A DNA stretch of 64,000 nt from the NCBI RefSeq assembly GCF_902167145.1, contig NC_050097.1, positions 143,617,982 to 143,681,981 on the forward strand. The letters are read 5' to 3'. Positions 49,009 through 60,055 of the stretch are shown one piece after another. Origin of the DNA: Zea mays (lineage: Eukaryota > Streptophyta > Magnoliopsida > Poales > Poaceae). Position 1 is the first letter of the stretch, and each line of letters starts with the position of its first letter. The notes below the pieces were generated by a model. The model was not told the DNA's origin and searched no databases. It was given only the letters and a program-made list of their open reading frames with translations. The translations under genes and the position numbers were made by a program.

Positions 49009-51070
49009 TTAGCAAAAGAAATTGCTAGAATCAAGAATATTGAGCTCATGCCTAAGTTTTGTAAAAGATTGTTCATCAAGTGGCTTGGTAAAGATATCGG
49101 CTAATTGATCTTTAGTATTAATGTATGCAATCTCGATATCTCCCTTTTGTTGGTGATCCCTAAGAAAATGATACCGAATGGCTATGTGCTTAGTGCGGCT
49201 ATGCTCGACGGGATTGTCGGCCATTTTGATTGCACTCTCATTATCACATAGCAAAAGGACTTTGGTTAATTTGTAACCGTAGTCCCGCAGGGTTTGCCTC
49301 ATCCAAAGCAATTGCGCGCAACAATGGCCTGCGGCAATGTACTCGGCTTCGGCGGTGGAAAGAGCGACCGAATTTTGCTTCTTTGAAGCCCAAGACACCA
49401 AGGATCTTCCCAAGAACTGGCAAGTCCCCGATGTGCTCTTCCTATTGATCTTACACCCCGCCCAATCGGCATCCGAATAACCAATCAAATCAAATGTGGA
49501 TCCCCGAGGGTACCAAAGCCCAAACTTAGGAGTATAAGCCAAATATCTCAAGATTCGTTTTACGGCCTTAAGGTGAGATTCCTTAGGGTCAGATTGGAAT
49601 CTTGCACACATGCAAACGGAAAGCATAATGTCCGGTCGAGATGCGCATAAATAAAGCAATGAACCAATCATCGATCGGTATACCTTTTGATCCACGGACT
49701 TACCTCCCGTGTCGAGGTCGAGATGCCCATTAGTTCCCATGGGTGTCTTGATGGGCTTGGCATCCTTCATTCCAAACTTGGTTAGAATGTCTTGAGTGTA
49801 TTTTGTTTGGCTAATGAAGGTGCCTTCTTGGAGTTGCTTTACTTGAAATCCTAAGAAATACTTCAACTCCCCCATCATGGACATCTCGAATTTTTGTGTC
49901 ATGATTCTACTAAATTCTTCACAAGTAGATTCGTTAGTAGACCCAAATATGATATCATCAACATAAATTTGGCATACAAACAAATCATTATCAAGAGTCT
50001 TAGTAAATAAAGTAGGATCCGCCTTTCCGACTTTGAAGCCATTAGGGTTAAGGAAATCTCTAAGGCATTCATACCATGCTCTTGGGGCTTGTTTGAGCCC
50101 ATAAAGCGCCTTAGAGAGTTTATAAACATGGTTAGGATACTCACTATCTTCAAAGCCGGGAGGTTGCTCAACATAGACCTCTTCCTTGATTGGTCCATTG
50201 AGGAAGGCACTTTTCACGTCCATTTGATAAAGCTTGAAGCCATGGTAAGTAGCATAGGCTAATAATATTCGAATTGACTCAAGCCTAGCTACGGGTGCAT
50301 AGGTTTCACCGAAATCCACACCTTCGACTTGGGAGTATCCCTTGGCCACAAGTCGGGCTTTGTTCCTCGTCACCACACCATGCTCATCTTGCTTGTTGCG
50401 GAAGACCCATTTGGTTCCTACAACATTTTGGTTAGGACGTGGAACTAAATGCCATACCTCAATCCTAGTGAAGTTGTTGAGCTCCTCTTGCATTGCCACC
50501 ACCCAATCCAAATCTTGGAGCGCTTCCTCTACCCTGTGTGGCTCAATAGAGGAAACAAAAGAGTAATGCTCACAAAAATGTGCAACACGAGATCTAGTAG
50601 TTACCCCCTTATGAATGTCGCCGAGGATGGTGTCGACGGGGTGATCTCGTTCAATTGCTTGGTGGACTCTCGGGTGTGGCGGCCTTGGTTCTTGCTCATC
50701 CTCCTTTTCTTGATCATTTGCATCTCCCCCTTGATCATTGCCATCATCTTGAGGTGGCTCATCTTCTTGATCTTGCCCTTCATCAACTTGAGCCTCATCC
50801 TCATTTTGAGTTGGTGGAGATGCTTGCGTGGAGGAGGACGGTTGATCTTGTGCTTTTGGAGGCTCTTCGGATTCCTTAGGACACACATCCCCGATGGACA
50901 TGTTCCTTAGCGCGATGCACGGAGCCTCTTCATCACCTATCTCATCAAGATCAACTTGCTCTACTTGAGAGCCGTTAGTCTCATCAAACACAACGTCACA
51001 TGAGACTTCAACTTGTCCAGTGGACTTGTTAAAGACCCTATATGCCCTTGTGTTTGAGTCATAACCAAGT
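49009..51070 (-). pseudogene. Copia-2 pol: reverse transcriptase and RNase H
   Basis: Continues the polyprotein in a frame different from the integrase part. It is open from about 51060 to the stop at 49009. Reverse transcriptase has [23 protein letters not shown] and the catalytic [10 protein letters not shown]. RNase H has [19 protein letters not shown] and the closing [11 protein letters not shown]. The acidic Q/D/E-rich linker near 50700-50850 is typical of the region between integrase and reverse transcriptase in this group. Apart from the upstream frame break the domain set looks complete. Confidence 0.92.
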
Positions 51071-52262
51071 AAAAAAACCTTCTACAATTTTAGGAGCAAA
51101 TTTAGATTTTCTACCTCTTTTAACAAGAATAAAGCATATGCTACCAAAAACTCTAAAATATGAAATGTTGGGCTTTTTACCGGTTAGGAGTTCATATGAT
51201 GTCTTCTTGAGGATTCGGTGTAGATACAACCGGTTGATGGCGTAGCAAGCGGTGTTGACCGCCTCGGCCCAAAACCGATCCGAAGTCTTGTACTCATCAA
51301 GCATGGTCCTTGCCATGTCCAATAGAGTTCGATTCTTCCTCTCCACTACACCATTTTGTTGAGGTGTGTAGGGAGAAGAGAACTCATGCTTGATGCCCTC
51401 CTCCTCAAGGAAGCCTTCAATTTGAGAGTTCTTGAACTCCGTCCCGTTGTCGCTTCTTATTTTCTTGATCCTTAAGCCGAACTCATTTTGAGCTCGTCTC
51501 AAGAATCCCTTTAAGGTTTCTTGGGTTTGAGATTTTTCCTGCAAAAAGAATACCCAAGTGAAGCGAGAATAATCATCCACAATAACTAGACAGTACTTAC
51601 TCCCGCTGATGCTTATGTAAGCAATCGGGCCGAATAGGTCCATGTGTAGGAGCTCCAGTGGCCTGTCGGTTGTCATGATGTTCTTGTGTGGATGATGGGC
51701 TCCAACTTGCTTTCCTGCCTGGCATGCGCTACAAATCCTGTCTTTCTCAAAATGAACATTTGTTAATCCTAAAATATGTTCTCCCTTTAGAAGCTTATGA
51801 AGATTCTTCATCCCAACATGAGCTAGTCGGCGGTGCCAGAGCCAACCCATGTTAGTCTTAGCAATTAAGCAAGTGTCGAGTTCAGCTCTATCAAAATCTA
51901 CCAAGTATAGCTGACCCTCTAACACTCCCTTAAATGATGTTGAATCATCACTTCTTCTAAAGACAGTGACACCTATATCAGTGAATAGACAGTTGTAGCC
52001 CATTTGACATAATTGGGAAACAGAAAGCAAGTTGTAATCTAATGAATCAACAAGAAAAACATTGGAAATGGAATGGTCGGATGAAATAGCAATTTTACCC
52101 AAACCTTTGACCAAACCTTGATTTCCATCCCCGAATGTGATAGCTCGTTGGGGATCTTTGTTTTTCTCATATGAGGAGAACATATTTTTCTCCCCTGTCA
52201 TGTGGTTTGTGCACCCGCTGTCGAGTATCCAACTTGAGCCCTCGGATGCATAAACCTACAAA
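51059..52262 (-). pseudogene. Copia-2 pol: protease and integrase, ends in a frameshift
   Basis: Aspartic protease entry ILDSGCTNHMTG (52229-52194). GAG-pre-integrase has WLWHRRLAHVGMKNLHKLL and CSACQAGKQ. Integrase has D (MDLFGPI), D (RSDNGTEF) and E (GVVERKNRTL). The frame closes at 51059 ([10 protein letters not shown]) because a run of seven A (plus strand, 51071-51077) puts the remainder of pol in another frame. The frame upstream contains a TAG just before the protease, so it does not join gag directly. Confidence 0.92.
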
Positions 52263-52268
52263 ACATGT

Positions 52269-54971
52269 TTAGTTCTTGACTTTAGGTACCCAAACGGTTT
52301 TGGGTCCTTTGGCATTAGATACAAGAACTTTGGGTACCCAAACACAAGTCTTTGACCCCTTGTGTTTGCCCCCAACAAACTTGGCAACGATCTTGCCGGA
52401 TTTGTTAGTCAAAACATAAGATGCATCAAACGTCTTGAATGAAATGCTATGTTCACTTGATGCACTAGGGGTTTTCTTCTTAGGCAACTTAGCACGGGTT
52501 GGTTGCCTAGAGCTAGATGTCTCACCCTTATACATAAAAGCATGATTAGGGCCAGAGTGAGACTTCCTAGAATGAATTTTCCTAATTTTGCTCTCAGGAT
52601 AACCGGCAGGGTATAAAATGTAACCCTCGTTATCCTGAGGCATGGGAGCCTTGCCCTTAACAAAATTGGACAATCTTTTAGGAGGGGCACTAAGTTTGAC
52701 ATTGTCTCCCCTTTGGTAGCCAATGCCATCCTTAATGCCAGGGTGTCTCCCATTATAAAGCATACTACGAGCAAATTTAAATTTCTCATTTTCTAAGTTG
52801 TGCTCGGCAATTTTAGCATCTAATATTGCTATATGATCATTTTGTTGTTTGATTAAAGCCATGTGATCATGAATAGCATTAATATCAACATCTCTACATC
52901 TAGTACAAATAGAAGTGTGCTCAACGGTAGATGTAGAGGGTTTGCAAGATTTTAATTCTACAACCTTAGCATGCAACATATCATTCTTTGTTCTAAGGTC
53001 GGAAATAGTAGTATTGCAAACATCAAAATCTTTAGCCTTAGTAATTAATTTCTCATTTTCACTTCTAAGGCTAACAAGAGAAATGCTTAATTCTTCAATC
53101 CTAGCAAGCAAATCATCATTATTATCTCTAGGATTGGGAATTGGAACATTACAAACATGTGAATCAACCTTAGCATTTAAACTAGCATTTTCATTCCTAA
53201 GGTTGTCAATCATCTCACGACAAGTGCTTAGCTCACTAGATAGTTTATGACATTTTTCTACTTCTAGAGCATAAGCATTTTTAACCTTAACATGCTTTTT
53301 ATTTTCCTTGATTAGGAAGTCCTCTTGGGAGTCCAAGAGGTCATCCTTTTCATGGATGGCACTAATTAGCTCATTTAGTTTTTCCTTTTGTTCCATGTTT
53401 AGGTTGGCAAAAAGAACGCGCAAGTTATCCTCCTCATTGCTAGCATCATCCTCATCACTAGAGGTTTCATATTTAGTGGAGGATCTTGATTTTACCTTCT
53501 TCCTTTTGCCGTCCTTTGCCATGAGGCACTTGTTAACGATGTTGGGGAAGAGGAGTCCCTTGGTGACGGCGATGTTGGCGGCGTCCTCGTCGGAGGAGGA
53601 GTCGGTAGAGCTCTCGTCGGAGTCCCACTCGCGGCACACGTGGGCATCGCCGCCCTTCTTCTTGTGGTACCTCTTCTTTTCTCTCCTCTTTCCCTTCTTG
53701 TCGTTATCCCTGTCACTGTCACTTGATAATGGACATTTTGCAATAAAGTGACCGGGCTTACCACACTTGTAGCAAACCTTCTTGGAACGGGATTTGTAAT
53801 CCTTCCCCTTCCGTTGCTTGAGGATTTGGCGAAAGCTTTTGATGATTAAAGCCATCTCCTCATTGTCGAGCTTGGAGGCGTCAATTGGTTGTCTACTCGG
53901 TGTAGACTCCTCCTTCTTCTCCTCCGTCGCCTTAAATGCCACCGGTTGTGCTTCAGACGTGGAGGGTTCATCAAGCTCGTTGATCTTCTTTGATCCTTTA
54001 ATCATACATTCAAAGCTTACAAAATTCCTGATTACTTCCTCGGGAGTCATTAGTGTATATCTTGGGTTACCACGAATTAATTGAACTTGAGTAGGGTTAA
54101 GGAAAATAAGTGATCTCAAAATAACCTTAACCACCTCGTGGTCATCCCATTTCTTGCTCCCGAGGTTGCGCACTTGGTTAACCAAGGTTTTGAGCCGGTT
54201 GTACATATCTTGTGGCTCTTCCCCTTGGCGAAGACGAAAACGACCGAGCTCCCCCTCGATCGTTTCCCGCTTGGTGATTTTGGTGAGTTCATCACCCTCG
54301 TGCGCGGTCTTGAGTAGGTCCCAAATCTCCTTTGCATTCTTCAATCCTTGCACTTTGTTGTATTCGTCCTTGCTTAGAGAGGCGAGGAGTATGGTTGTGG
54401 CTTGGGAGTTGAAGTGCTCGATTTGGGCCACTTCGTCCGTATCATAGTCTTCATCCCCTATGGACGGTACCTGTGCTCCAAACTCAACAACATTCCATAT
54501 ACTTTTGTGGAGTGAGGTTAGATGAAATTTCATTAAATCACTCCACCTAGCATAATCTTCGCCATCAAAGGTTGGCGGTTTGCCTAATGGAACAAAAAGT
54601 AATGGAATATGTTTAGATGTACGAGGGTAGTGTAAGAGGATCTTACTAAACTTCTTACGCTCTTGGCGCTTAGAAGTTACGGACGGCGCATCGGAGTCGG
54701 AGGTCGATGTTGATGAAGTGTCGGTCTCGTAGTAGACCACTTTCCTCATCCTCTTGTGCTTGTCACCTTTCCGATGCGACTTGTGGGAAGAAGATTTCTC
54801 CTTCTTCTCTTTGTGGTGAGAAGAGGAAGATCTTTTCTCCTTCCGTTTGGAGGAGTCCTTCTTCTTCTCCTTTCTCTTGGTGCGGGACTCTTCCGATGAA
54901 GTGCTCCCGTGGCTCGTAGTGGGCTTGTCGCCAGTCTCCATCTCTCTCTTGGTGTGATCTCCCGACATCAC
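52269..54971 (-). CDS. Copia-2 gag (900 aa)
   Basis: Intact structural protein of the virus-like particle. N-terminal K/S-rich region with repeated SSHHKEKKEKSSSHKS-type sequence (about 30-75). A UBN2/DUF4219-type gag domain follows (about 130-330, from PPTFDGEDYARWSDLMKFHL). One CCHC knuckle CYKCGKPGHFIAKC lies near residue 400, then an acidic S/D stretch. A long coiled coil (about 530-730: NLRNENASLNAKVDSH, LLARIEELSISLVSLRSENE) precedes a basic C-terminus ending in repeated VWVPK. The stop is TAA just before the pol frame. The start MMSGDHTKREME is about 45 bp from the LTR. The unusually long Gag fits the SIRE/Maximus lineage. Copia-1 has the same gene in decayed form. Confidence 0.93.
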   Translation of the reverse strand: MMSGDHTKREMETGDKPTTSHGSTSSEESRTKRKEKKKDSSKRKEKRSSSSHHKEKKEKSSSHKSHRKGDKHKRMRKVVYYETDTSSTSTSDSDAPSVTSKRQERKKFSKILLHYPRTSKHIPLLFVPLGKPPTFDGEDYARWSDLMKFHLTSLHKSIWNVVEFGAQVPSIGDEDYDTDEVAQIEHFNSQATTILLASLSKDEYNKVQGLKNAKEIWDLLKTAHEGDELTKITKRETIEGELGRFRLRQGEEPQDMYNRLKTLVNQVRNLGSKKWDDHEVVKVILRSLIFLNPTQVQLIRGNPRYTLMTPEEVIRNFVSFECMIKGSKKINELDEPSTSEAQPVAFKATEEKKEESTPSRQPIDASKLDNEEMALIIKSFRQILKQRKGKDYKSRSKKVCYKCGKPGHFIAKCPLSSDSDRDNDKKGKRREKKRYHKKKGGDAHVCREWDSDESSTDSSSDEDAANIAVTKGLLFPNIVNKCLMAKDGKRKKVKSRSSTKYETSSDEDDASNEEDNLRVLFANLNMEQKEKLNELISAIHEKDDLLDSQEDFLIKENKKHVKVKNAYALEVEKCHKLSSELSTCREMIDNLRNENASLNAKVDSHVCNVPIPNPRDNNDDLLARIEELSISLVSLRSENEKLITKAKDFDVCNTTISDLRTKNDMLHAKVVELKSCKPSTSTVEHTSICTRCRDVDINAIHDHMALIKQQNDHIAILDAKIAEHNLENEKFKFARSMLYNGRHPGIKDGIGYQRGDNVKLSAPPKRLSNFVKGKAPMPQDNEGYILYPAGYPESKIRKIHSRKSHSGPNHAFMYKGETSSSRQPTRAKLPKKKTPSASSEHSISFKTFDASYVLTNKSGKIVAKFVGGKHKGSKTCVWVPKVLVSNAKGPKTVWVPKVKN

Positions 54972-55002
54972 TTCGAGCGGTTAGGCTCTCATGAAGCACC
55001 AG

Positions 55003-55016
55003 GCTCTGATACCAAT
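55003..55016 (-). other. Primer-binding site of copia-2
   Basis: ATTGGTATCAGAGC on minus directly after the 5' LTR, complementary to initiator-Met tRNA. Confidence 0.88.
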
Positions 55017-56223
55017 TGAAAGTCGCCTAGAGGGGGGTGAATAGGGCGAAACTGAAATTCTCAAAAAATAATCACAACTACAAGCTGGGTTAGCGTTAGA
55101 ATTGAAAACGAGTCCACGAGAGAGGGTGCAAAACAAATCGCAAACAAATGAAGAGTGAGACACGCGGATTTGTTTTACCGAGGTTCGGTTCTTGCAAACC
55201 TACTCCCCATTGAGGAGGCCACAAAGGCCGGGTCTCTTTCAACCCTTCCCTCTCTCAAACGGTCCCTCGGACCGAGTGAGCTTCTCTTCTCAAATCAAAG
55301 CCGGGAACAAAACTTCCCCGCAAGGGCCACCACACAATTGGTGCCTCTTGCCTTGATTACAATGGAGTTTTGATCACAAGAACAAGTGAGAAAGAAAAGA
55401 AGCAATCCAAGCGCAAGAGCTCAAAAGAACACGGCAAATCTCTCTCGCTAATCACTAAAGCCTTGTGTGGAATTGGAGAGGATTTGATCTCTTTGGTGTG
55501 TCTAGAATTGAATGCCTAGCTCTTGTAAGTGGTTGAGAAGTGGAAAACTTGGATGCAATGAATGGTGGGGTGGTTGGGGTATTTATAGCCCCAACCACCA
55601 AACTTGACCGTTGGTGGGGCTGTCTGTCGTATGGCGCACCGGACAGTCCGGTGCACACCGGACATGTCCGGTGCCCCAGCCACGTCATCAGTGCCGTTGG
55701 AATCTGACCGTTGGAGTTCTGACTTCTGGGCCCGCCTCGATGTCCGGTGGCGCACCGGACATGAACTGTTCAGTGTCCGGTGCGAGGGTATGGGCGCGCC
55801 TGCCTTCTGCGCGCACTGCGCGCGCATTTAATGCGTTGCAGGTAGCCGTTGGCGTGAAGTAGCCGTTGCTCCGAGGATGCACCGGACAGTCCGGTGCACA
55901 CCGGACATGTCCGGTGAATTATAGCGGAGCAGCCTCCGTGAAATCCCGAGGCTGGTGAGTTCCGGAGCAGCGTCTTCGTGGGAGCATCGGACATTGTCCG
56001 GTGTACACCGGACACTGTCCGGTGCGCCAGATCAGAGGAGCCTTCGGTTGCTACTTTGCTCTTTTGTTGAGCTCAATACTTGGTCTTTTTATTGGCTAAG
56101 TGTGAACCTTTTGCACCTGTATAACTTATACACTAGAATAAACTAGTTAGTCCAAAGATTTGTGTTGGGCAATTCAACCACCAAAATTATATAGGAACTA
56201 GGTGTAAGCCTAATTCCCTTTCA
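55017..56223 (-). repeat. Copia-2 5' LTR
   Basis: 1207 bp, TG...CA. It holds several ACCGGACA/TGTCCGGT palindromes (about 55640-55672, 55753-55760, 55880-55915 and 55985-56020) upstream of the TATA box in element orientation. Confidence 0.95.
55580..55587 (-). promoter_or_regulatory. LTR TATA box (copia-2)
   Basis: Minus-strand TATAAATA in GGGGCTATAAATACCCC. It is downstream of the palindrome cluster and at the same place in all three LTR copies in the window. Confidence 0.65.
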
Positions 56224-58196
56224 GGTTCAAATGTGATGAGGTAGCCGGAGAGTTCGGCTGCCCATTTGGCAATCCGGACTGATGCCTCCGGGTTTCTGAA
56301 CAATTCGACGAGTCCCCTATCTGAGGTGACCCGGACTTTGAATGCTTCGAAATAATGGTGCAATTTGCGCGAGGCCATAACAACTGCATAGGCGATTTTT
56401 TCCAGTTCCGTCAAATTGCATTTTGATGTCGTGAGTACCTCGGAGACGTAATAAACTGGACATTGCCTGATCGTGCCCTCTCTGTTCTGCTCTTGAACCA
56501 GCGCTGTGCTGACTGCATGCGGCGAAGCCGCGACGTAGAGCAACAGGGGTAGCGAGGGGTCGGGGCTTGTAAGAATCGCCAATTCTGACAGGTACTGCTT
56601 CAATGAAGCGAAGGTCGCCGCCTGCTCTGGTCCCCATGCGAAGTCTTTTGCGCCGCGGAGTGTTTTGAGGAAAGGGAGGCTTCGCTCTGCGGATTTGGAG
56701 ATGAATCTGTTGAGGGCGGCCAATCTGCCTGTTAGTCGTTGTACGTCTCTGGCTGACTGCGGGGGCGTCATATTGATGATATCCTGGATTTTGGTTGGAT
56801 TGGCTTTAATCCCACGGTGTGACACCAGGTAGCCCAAGATTTTTCCCTGGCAAATGCCGAAGATGCACTTTTCGGGGTTCAGGCGAAGTCGTGCGTCCCG
56901 CATGTTCGCAAACGTTTCGACGAGGTCAGCCAGGTGATCTTCCTTGCTTCTGCTGGCGACGACGATGTCGTCCACGTACGTGAATATATTTCTGCCGACT
57001 TGGCTCTCGAGCACCGTTTTGGTGAGCCGAGAGAAAGTGGACCCGACGTTCTTAAGTCCCTCCGGCATTCTGATGAAGCAGTACGTGCCGAAGGGTGTTA
57101 TGAAGCTGGTGCTTGCCTTGTCTTCCTCCTTCATATATATTTGATGGTAGCCGGAGAAGCAATCAAGGAGTGACATGACTTCGCACCCGGCCGCGCTATC
57201 GACTATTTTGTCGATCCGGGGCAGCGGGAAGTTGTCCTTGGGGCAGGCCTTGTTAAGACTGGTGAAATCGATGCACATCTGCCATTTGCCGCTCTTTTTA
57301 TGCACCATCACAACATTGGCGAGCCATGTAGGGTAGGCAACTGGCTCGATAAATTTGGCCTCAAGCAGGCGATGTACCTCGGCCTTGGCGGCTTTTGTCT
57401 TCTCATCAGACATTTTGCGGAGCCGTTGTTTTTTCGGTCTCACCGAAGGGTCGATTCCCAAGTTGTGCTCGATGATGGAGCGACTGACTCCGACCAGGTC
57501 GAGGGCGGACCAGGCGAAGACGTCTTTATTCTTGGACAGACACAAGAGGAGTCTCTCCTCGTCATGTGAAGTGAGGTCTTTGCTGATGGTGACCGTCTGC
57601 TTGGGTGTTGCCTTGTCGAGGGGGACAATCTTGGTCCCGTCGTTGCTCTGCAGCTGTGCTTTGTCATGTTCTTTGGCGGTTGGGCTGGCAGATTCGGGGG
57701 CCTCGCACTGGGCCGTGAGGCAGTGTACGTTCCTTTGCCCGGGAACGAAGTCTCTTTCTATGTTACGCGCAGCCTGCTGGTTGCCGTAGACTATGATGGC
57801 ACCTTGCGGACCTGGGATCTTCATGCACAGGTAGAGTCCGTGAATGGCTACCTCAAACTTGTTGATGGAGCCCCGACCCATTATGGCGTTGTATGGGTAC
57901 ACCATGTCGACGATGTCGAACGTGACTTGCTCACTTCGTGCGTTGGGTGCTGCACCGAAGGAGAGAGGTAACTCTATTTTGCCGACGGGAAAGGTGCCCT
58001 TGCCGCCGAAGCCATACAGTGGGTTGTCCGAAGGCTTGAGCAGGTTGTGGCTTATGCCCATGCGGTCGAAGGCATTGAGGAAAATGATGTCTGCCTGGCT
58101 GCCATTGTCGACTAAGACTTTGTGCAGGTCCCAGCCTACCACGCTACAGTTGATAACCATGGCTTCAATGTGGGGGGTGCTGCGTAGATCGACGTC
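56224..58196 (-). pseudogene. Tat-gypsy pol, 5' half (protease, reverse transcriptase, RNase H)
   Basis: Open from the TGA at 58197-58199 down through the copia insertion point; the frame runs 12 codons into the copia LTR and ends at 56187. The protease motif reads VDNGSQADI, with Asn where D-S/T-G is usual. Reverse transcriptase has MVHKKSGKWQMCIDFTSLNK, SLLDCFSGYHQI and YVDDIVVAS. The first RNase H follows (LLLYVAASPHAVSTALVQE, LTELEKIAYAVV). The reading frame is well kept; it is inactivated mainly by the insertion and by stops elsewhere in the element. Confidence 0.9.
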
Positions 58197-60013
58197 TCAG
58201 GCATCGAAGGTTAATGGCACATGGAACCACTTCGTCCGCACGACTGGACCGGTGACGGCGACATGGTTGATGCTGCGGTAATGGTCCCTCTTCTGTCGCT
58301 TCGTATCGAAGTCGACGCTGGATCCCCCAGTGATCATATGAATGACTCCGCGATACGACTGATCAGCGAAGTGTTCTTGCTTTGGGGCTTGGGGGTGGTT
58401 GGGGTGGTGGATGTTTTGCCGTTGCTGGTGTGGAGGTGGGGGTGGGGGAGGTACGATTTGTACCTCCTGGTGGTGTTGGTAAGAGTGGTGCGGTGGATGC
58501 GGAGCGGGGTCGTGGTTGTATGGCTGAAGGGGTTGCTGATATGTGTGCGCGACAACTCTAGGGTTGTCGGCTGGTTGCGCCCGTGCCATCCTGTCTTTGG
58601 TGGCCTTCGTTTCTGGGCAGTCTCTTGTAGGGTGGGCGCAGTCTTCACCATGGACCAGGCAGTAAAATCTGCGCGGCTACTACGCACATCCCCGGCCCCG
58701 ACCACGAGTTCCGTTTCTGCGGCCCTGTGGGGGATACTCTTGGCGGTGAGGGGCCTCGCCAGTGGGGTGCTGGTTAGCGATGTTGTGCACCTGTTGCTGA
58801 TTGCGGCCGTCCCGACCGGAGTCTGCCTGCGTGGGCCTCGTCCACGTGCGGCTGGACTGTGGAGTGTCTTTGGGTTTCCTCTGAGACTCGACTTTGCGCT
58901 GATGGAGCTCTTCGGATCTGGCGTATTTTTCAAATAGCTGATACAGCTCCTGGAGGTTCTTGGGCGGATCCCTGATGCAGTGGCTATAAAGGACGCCGGC
59001 CCGAAGGCCACTGATGGCGTGGTGGATGGCGATTTGGTCATCAACCGAAGGCAGTTGTGACTTGAGGGTCAGAACTTGCGGTAGTACTCCCGCAGAGTCT
59101 CTCTTTCCAGCTGTTTGCAGAGTGAAAGTTCAGCCAAGGCGTCAGTGTCTGGGCGGTACCCTTGGAAGTTGAGCAAGAATTTGTCCCGGAGACTTCTCCA
59201 GGAGTCGATGGACAATGGAGGCAACCTGGTGTACTAGGTGAGGGCTGGGCCTTCGAGGGCGATGATGAATGGCTTGGCCATTGTGGCGTCGTCCCCTCCG
59301 GATGATGCAACGGCGAACTGATAACTCATGATATACTGTGCTGGGTCAGTGCTGCCGTTGTACTTGGGATAGGTCCCCGCCATGAAGTTGGCGGGCCATG
59401 GTGACACTTGCAGGTGTGGCGCCAGGGGACTTCGTTCGTCAAGGTAGTTGACACCTTGGAATGCTGTGGCGTGTGGGATGGCTTGGCCGCGCTGAGGGAT
59501 GTTCAGGTCTTCGACTTGTGCGCGCTGTTGGAGGGGTAGGCCGTGTTGCAGGCCGAGGTGGCCTTCGCGCTACATGAGCGCGATCTCTCGTTTGAGCTCC
59601 TGAGCCTTCTGCTCTTCGTCGTGTATCATCTGTCGCACCTTAGCTTGTGCAGACACACGTTGGCGCTTGGCCTCGAGGATCTCTTTTTGCTTCTGGAGGT
59701 TGCGGTTCTTGATGCGCAAGGCACGCAGCTGTAGCTGCTCTTCCGCTGAAACACCGATGACTTTGCCGTCCTCGGTGGCGTCTGCGCCCTCCGGTGGAGC
59801 GAAGCCTGGGGGAAGTTGCGGTTGTCCTCCAGAGCTGCAGGTGCGGAGACTGCCTTCGGGAGTTGGTTGTTCGTTGCGCTGCCTCTTGCTGAGTGCGTCG
59901 TCTTCATAGGCCTCTTGGTGGGTGGTGTCGACGAGGGCCTTGCCCTTTTTCTCGGCCAGCAGTGCTGCCTTCGCAGCCTTGTCAGCCTTCGAGCTAGCTC
60001 TCTTGGGTGCCAT
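58197..60013 (-). pseudogene. Tat-gypsy gag, interrupted by stops
   Basis: Starts MAPKRASSKADKAAKAALLA at 60013. A coiled-coil segment (LQLRALRIKNRNLQKQKEIL) leads to TAG at 59570-59572, then an open stretch with the retrotransposon gag domain (SWRSLRDKFLLNFQGYRP, LREYYRKF). A second TAG lies at 59234-59236 and a frameshift near 59070. The C-terminal part has a CCHC-like cluster (YCLVHGEDCAHPTRDC, near 58640) and a P/Q/H-rich tail ending at TGA 58197-58199, which separates it from the protease frame. Confidence 0.85.
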
Positions 60014-60036
60014 CGCGGGGTAGTTTTTTCCGTAGC

Positions 60037-60055
60037 ACGAACGGTGGGCGCCAAA
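60037..60055 (-). other. Primer-binding site of the Tat-gypsy element
   Basis: TTTGGCGCCCACCGTTCG on minus directly after the LTR end CCAACA. TGGCGCC is the usual tRNA-complementary start in this lineage. Confidence 0.8.

Larger units (their letters stand above)
47003..56223 (-). mobile_element. Copia-2: full-length copia retrotransposon (Opie/Ji-like)
   Basis: A complete 9.2-kb element: LTRs 47003-48191 and 55017-56223, target-site duplication GGTTC at 46998-47002 and 56224-56228, polypurine tract and primer-binding site present. It is inserted in the RNase H region of the Tat-gypsy element in the same orientation. Gag is open for 900 codons. Pol is open except for one shift in a homopolymer near 51071-51077. 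It is the youngest insertion here by LTR similarity (about 14 substitutions by eye, plus an 18-bp deletion in the 3' LTR). Confidence 0.95.

Noticed and set aside
56187..56223. Apparent C-terminus of the gypsy pol inside the copia LTR
   Set aside because: Read-through of the frame across the insertion junction, not a real gene end.
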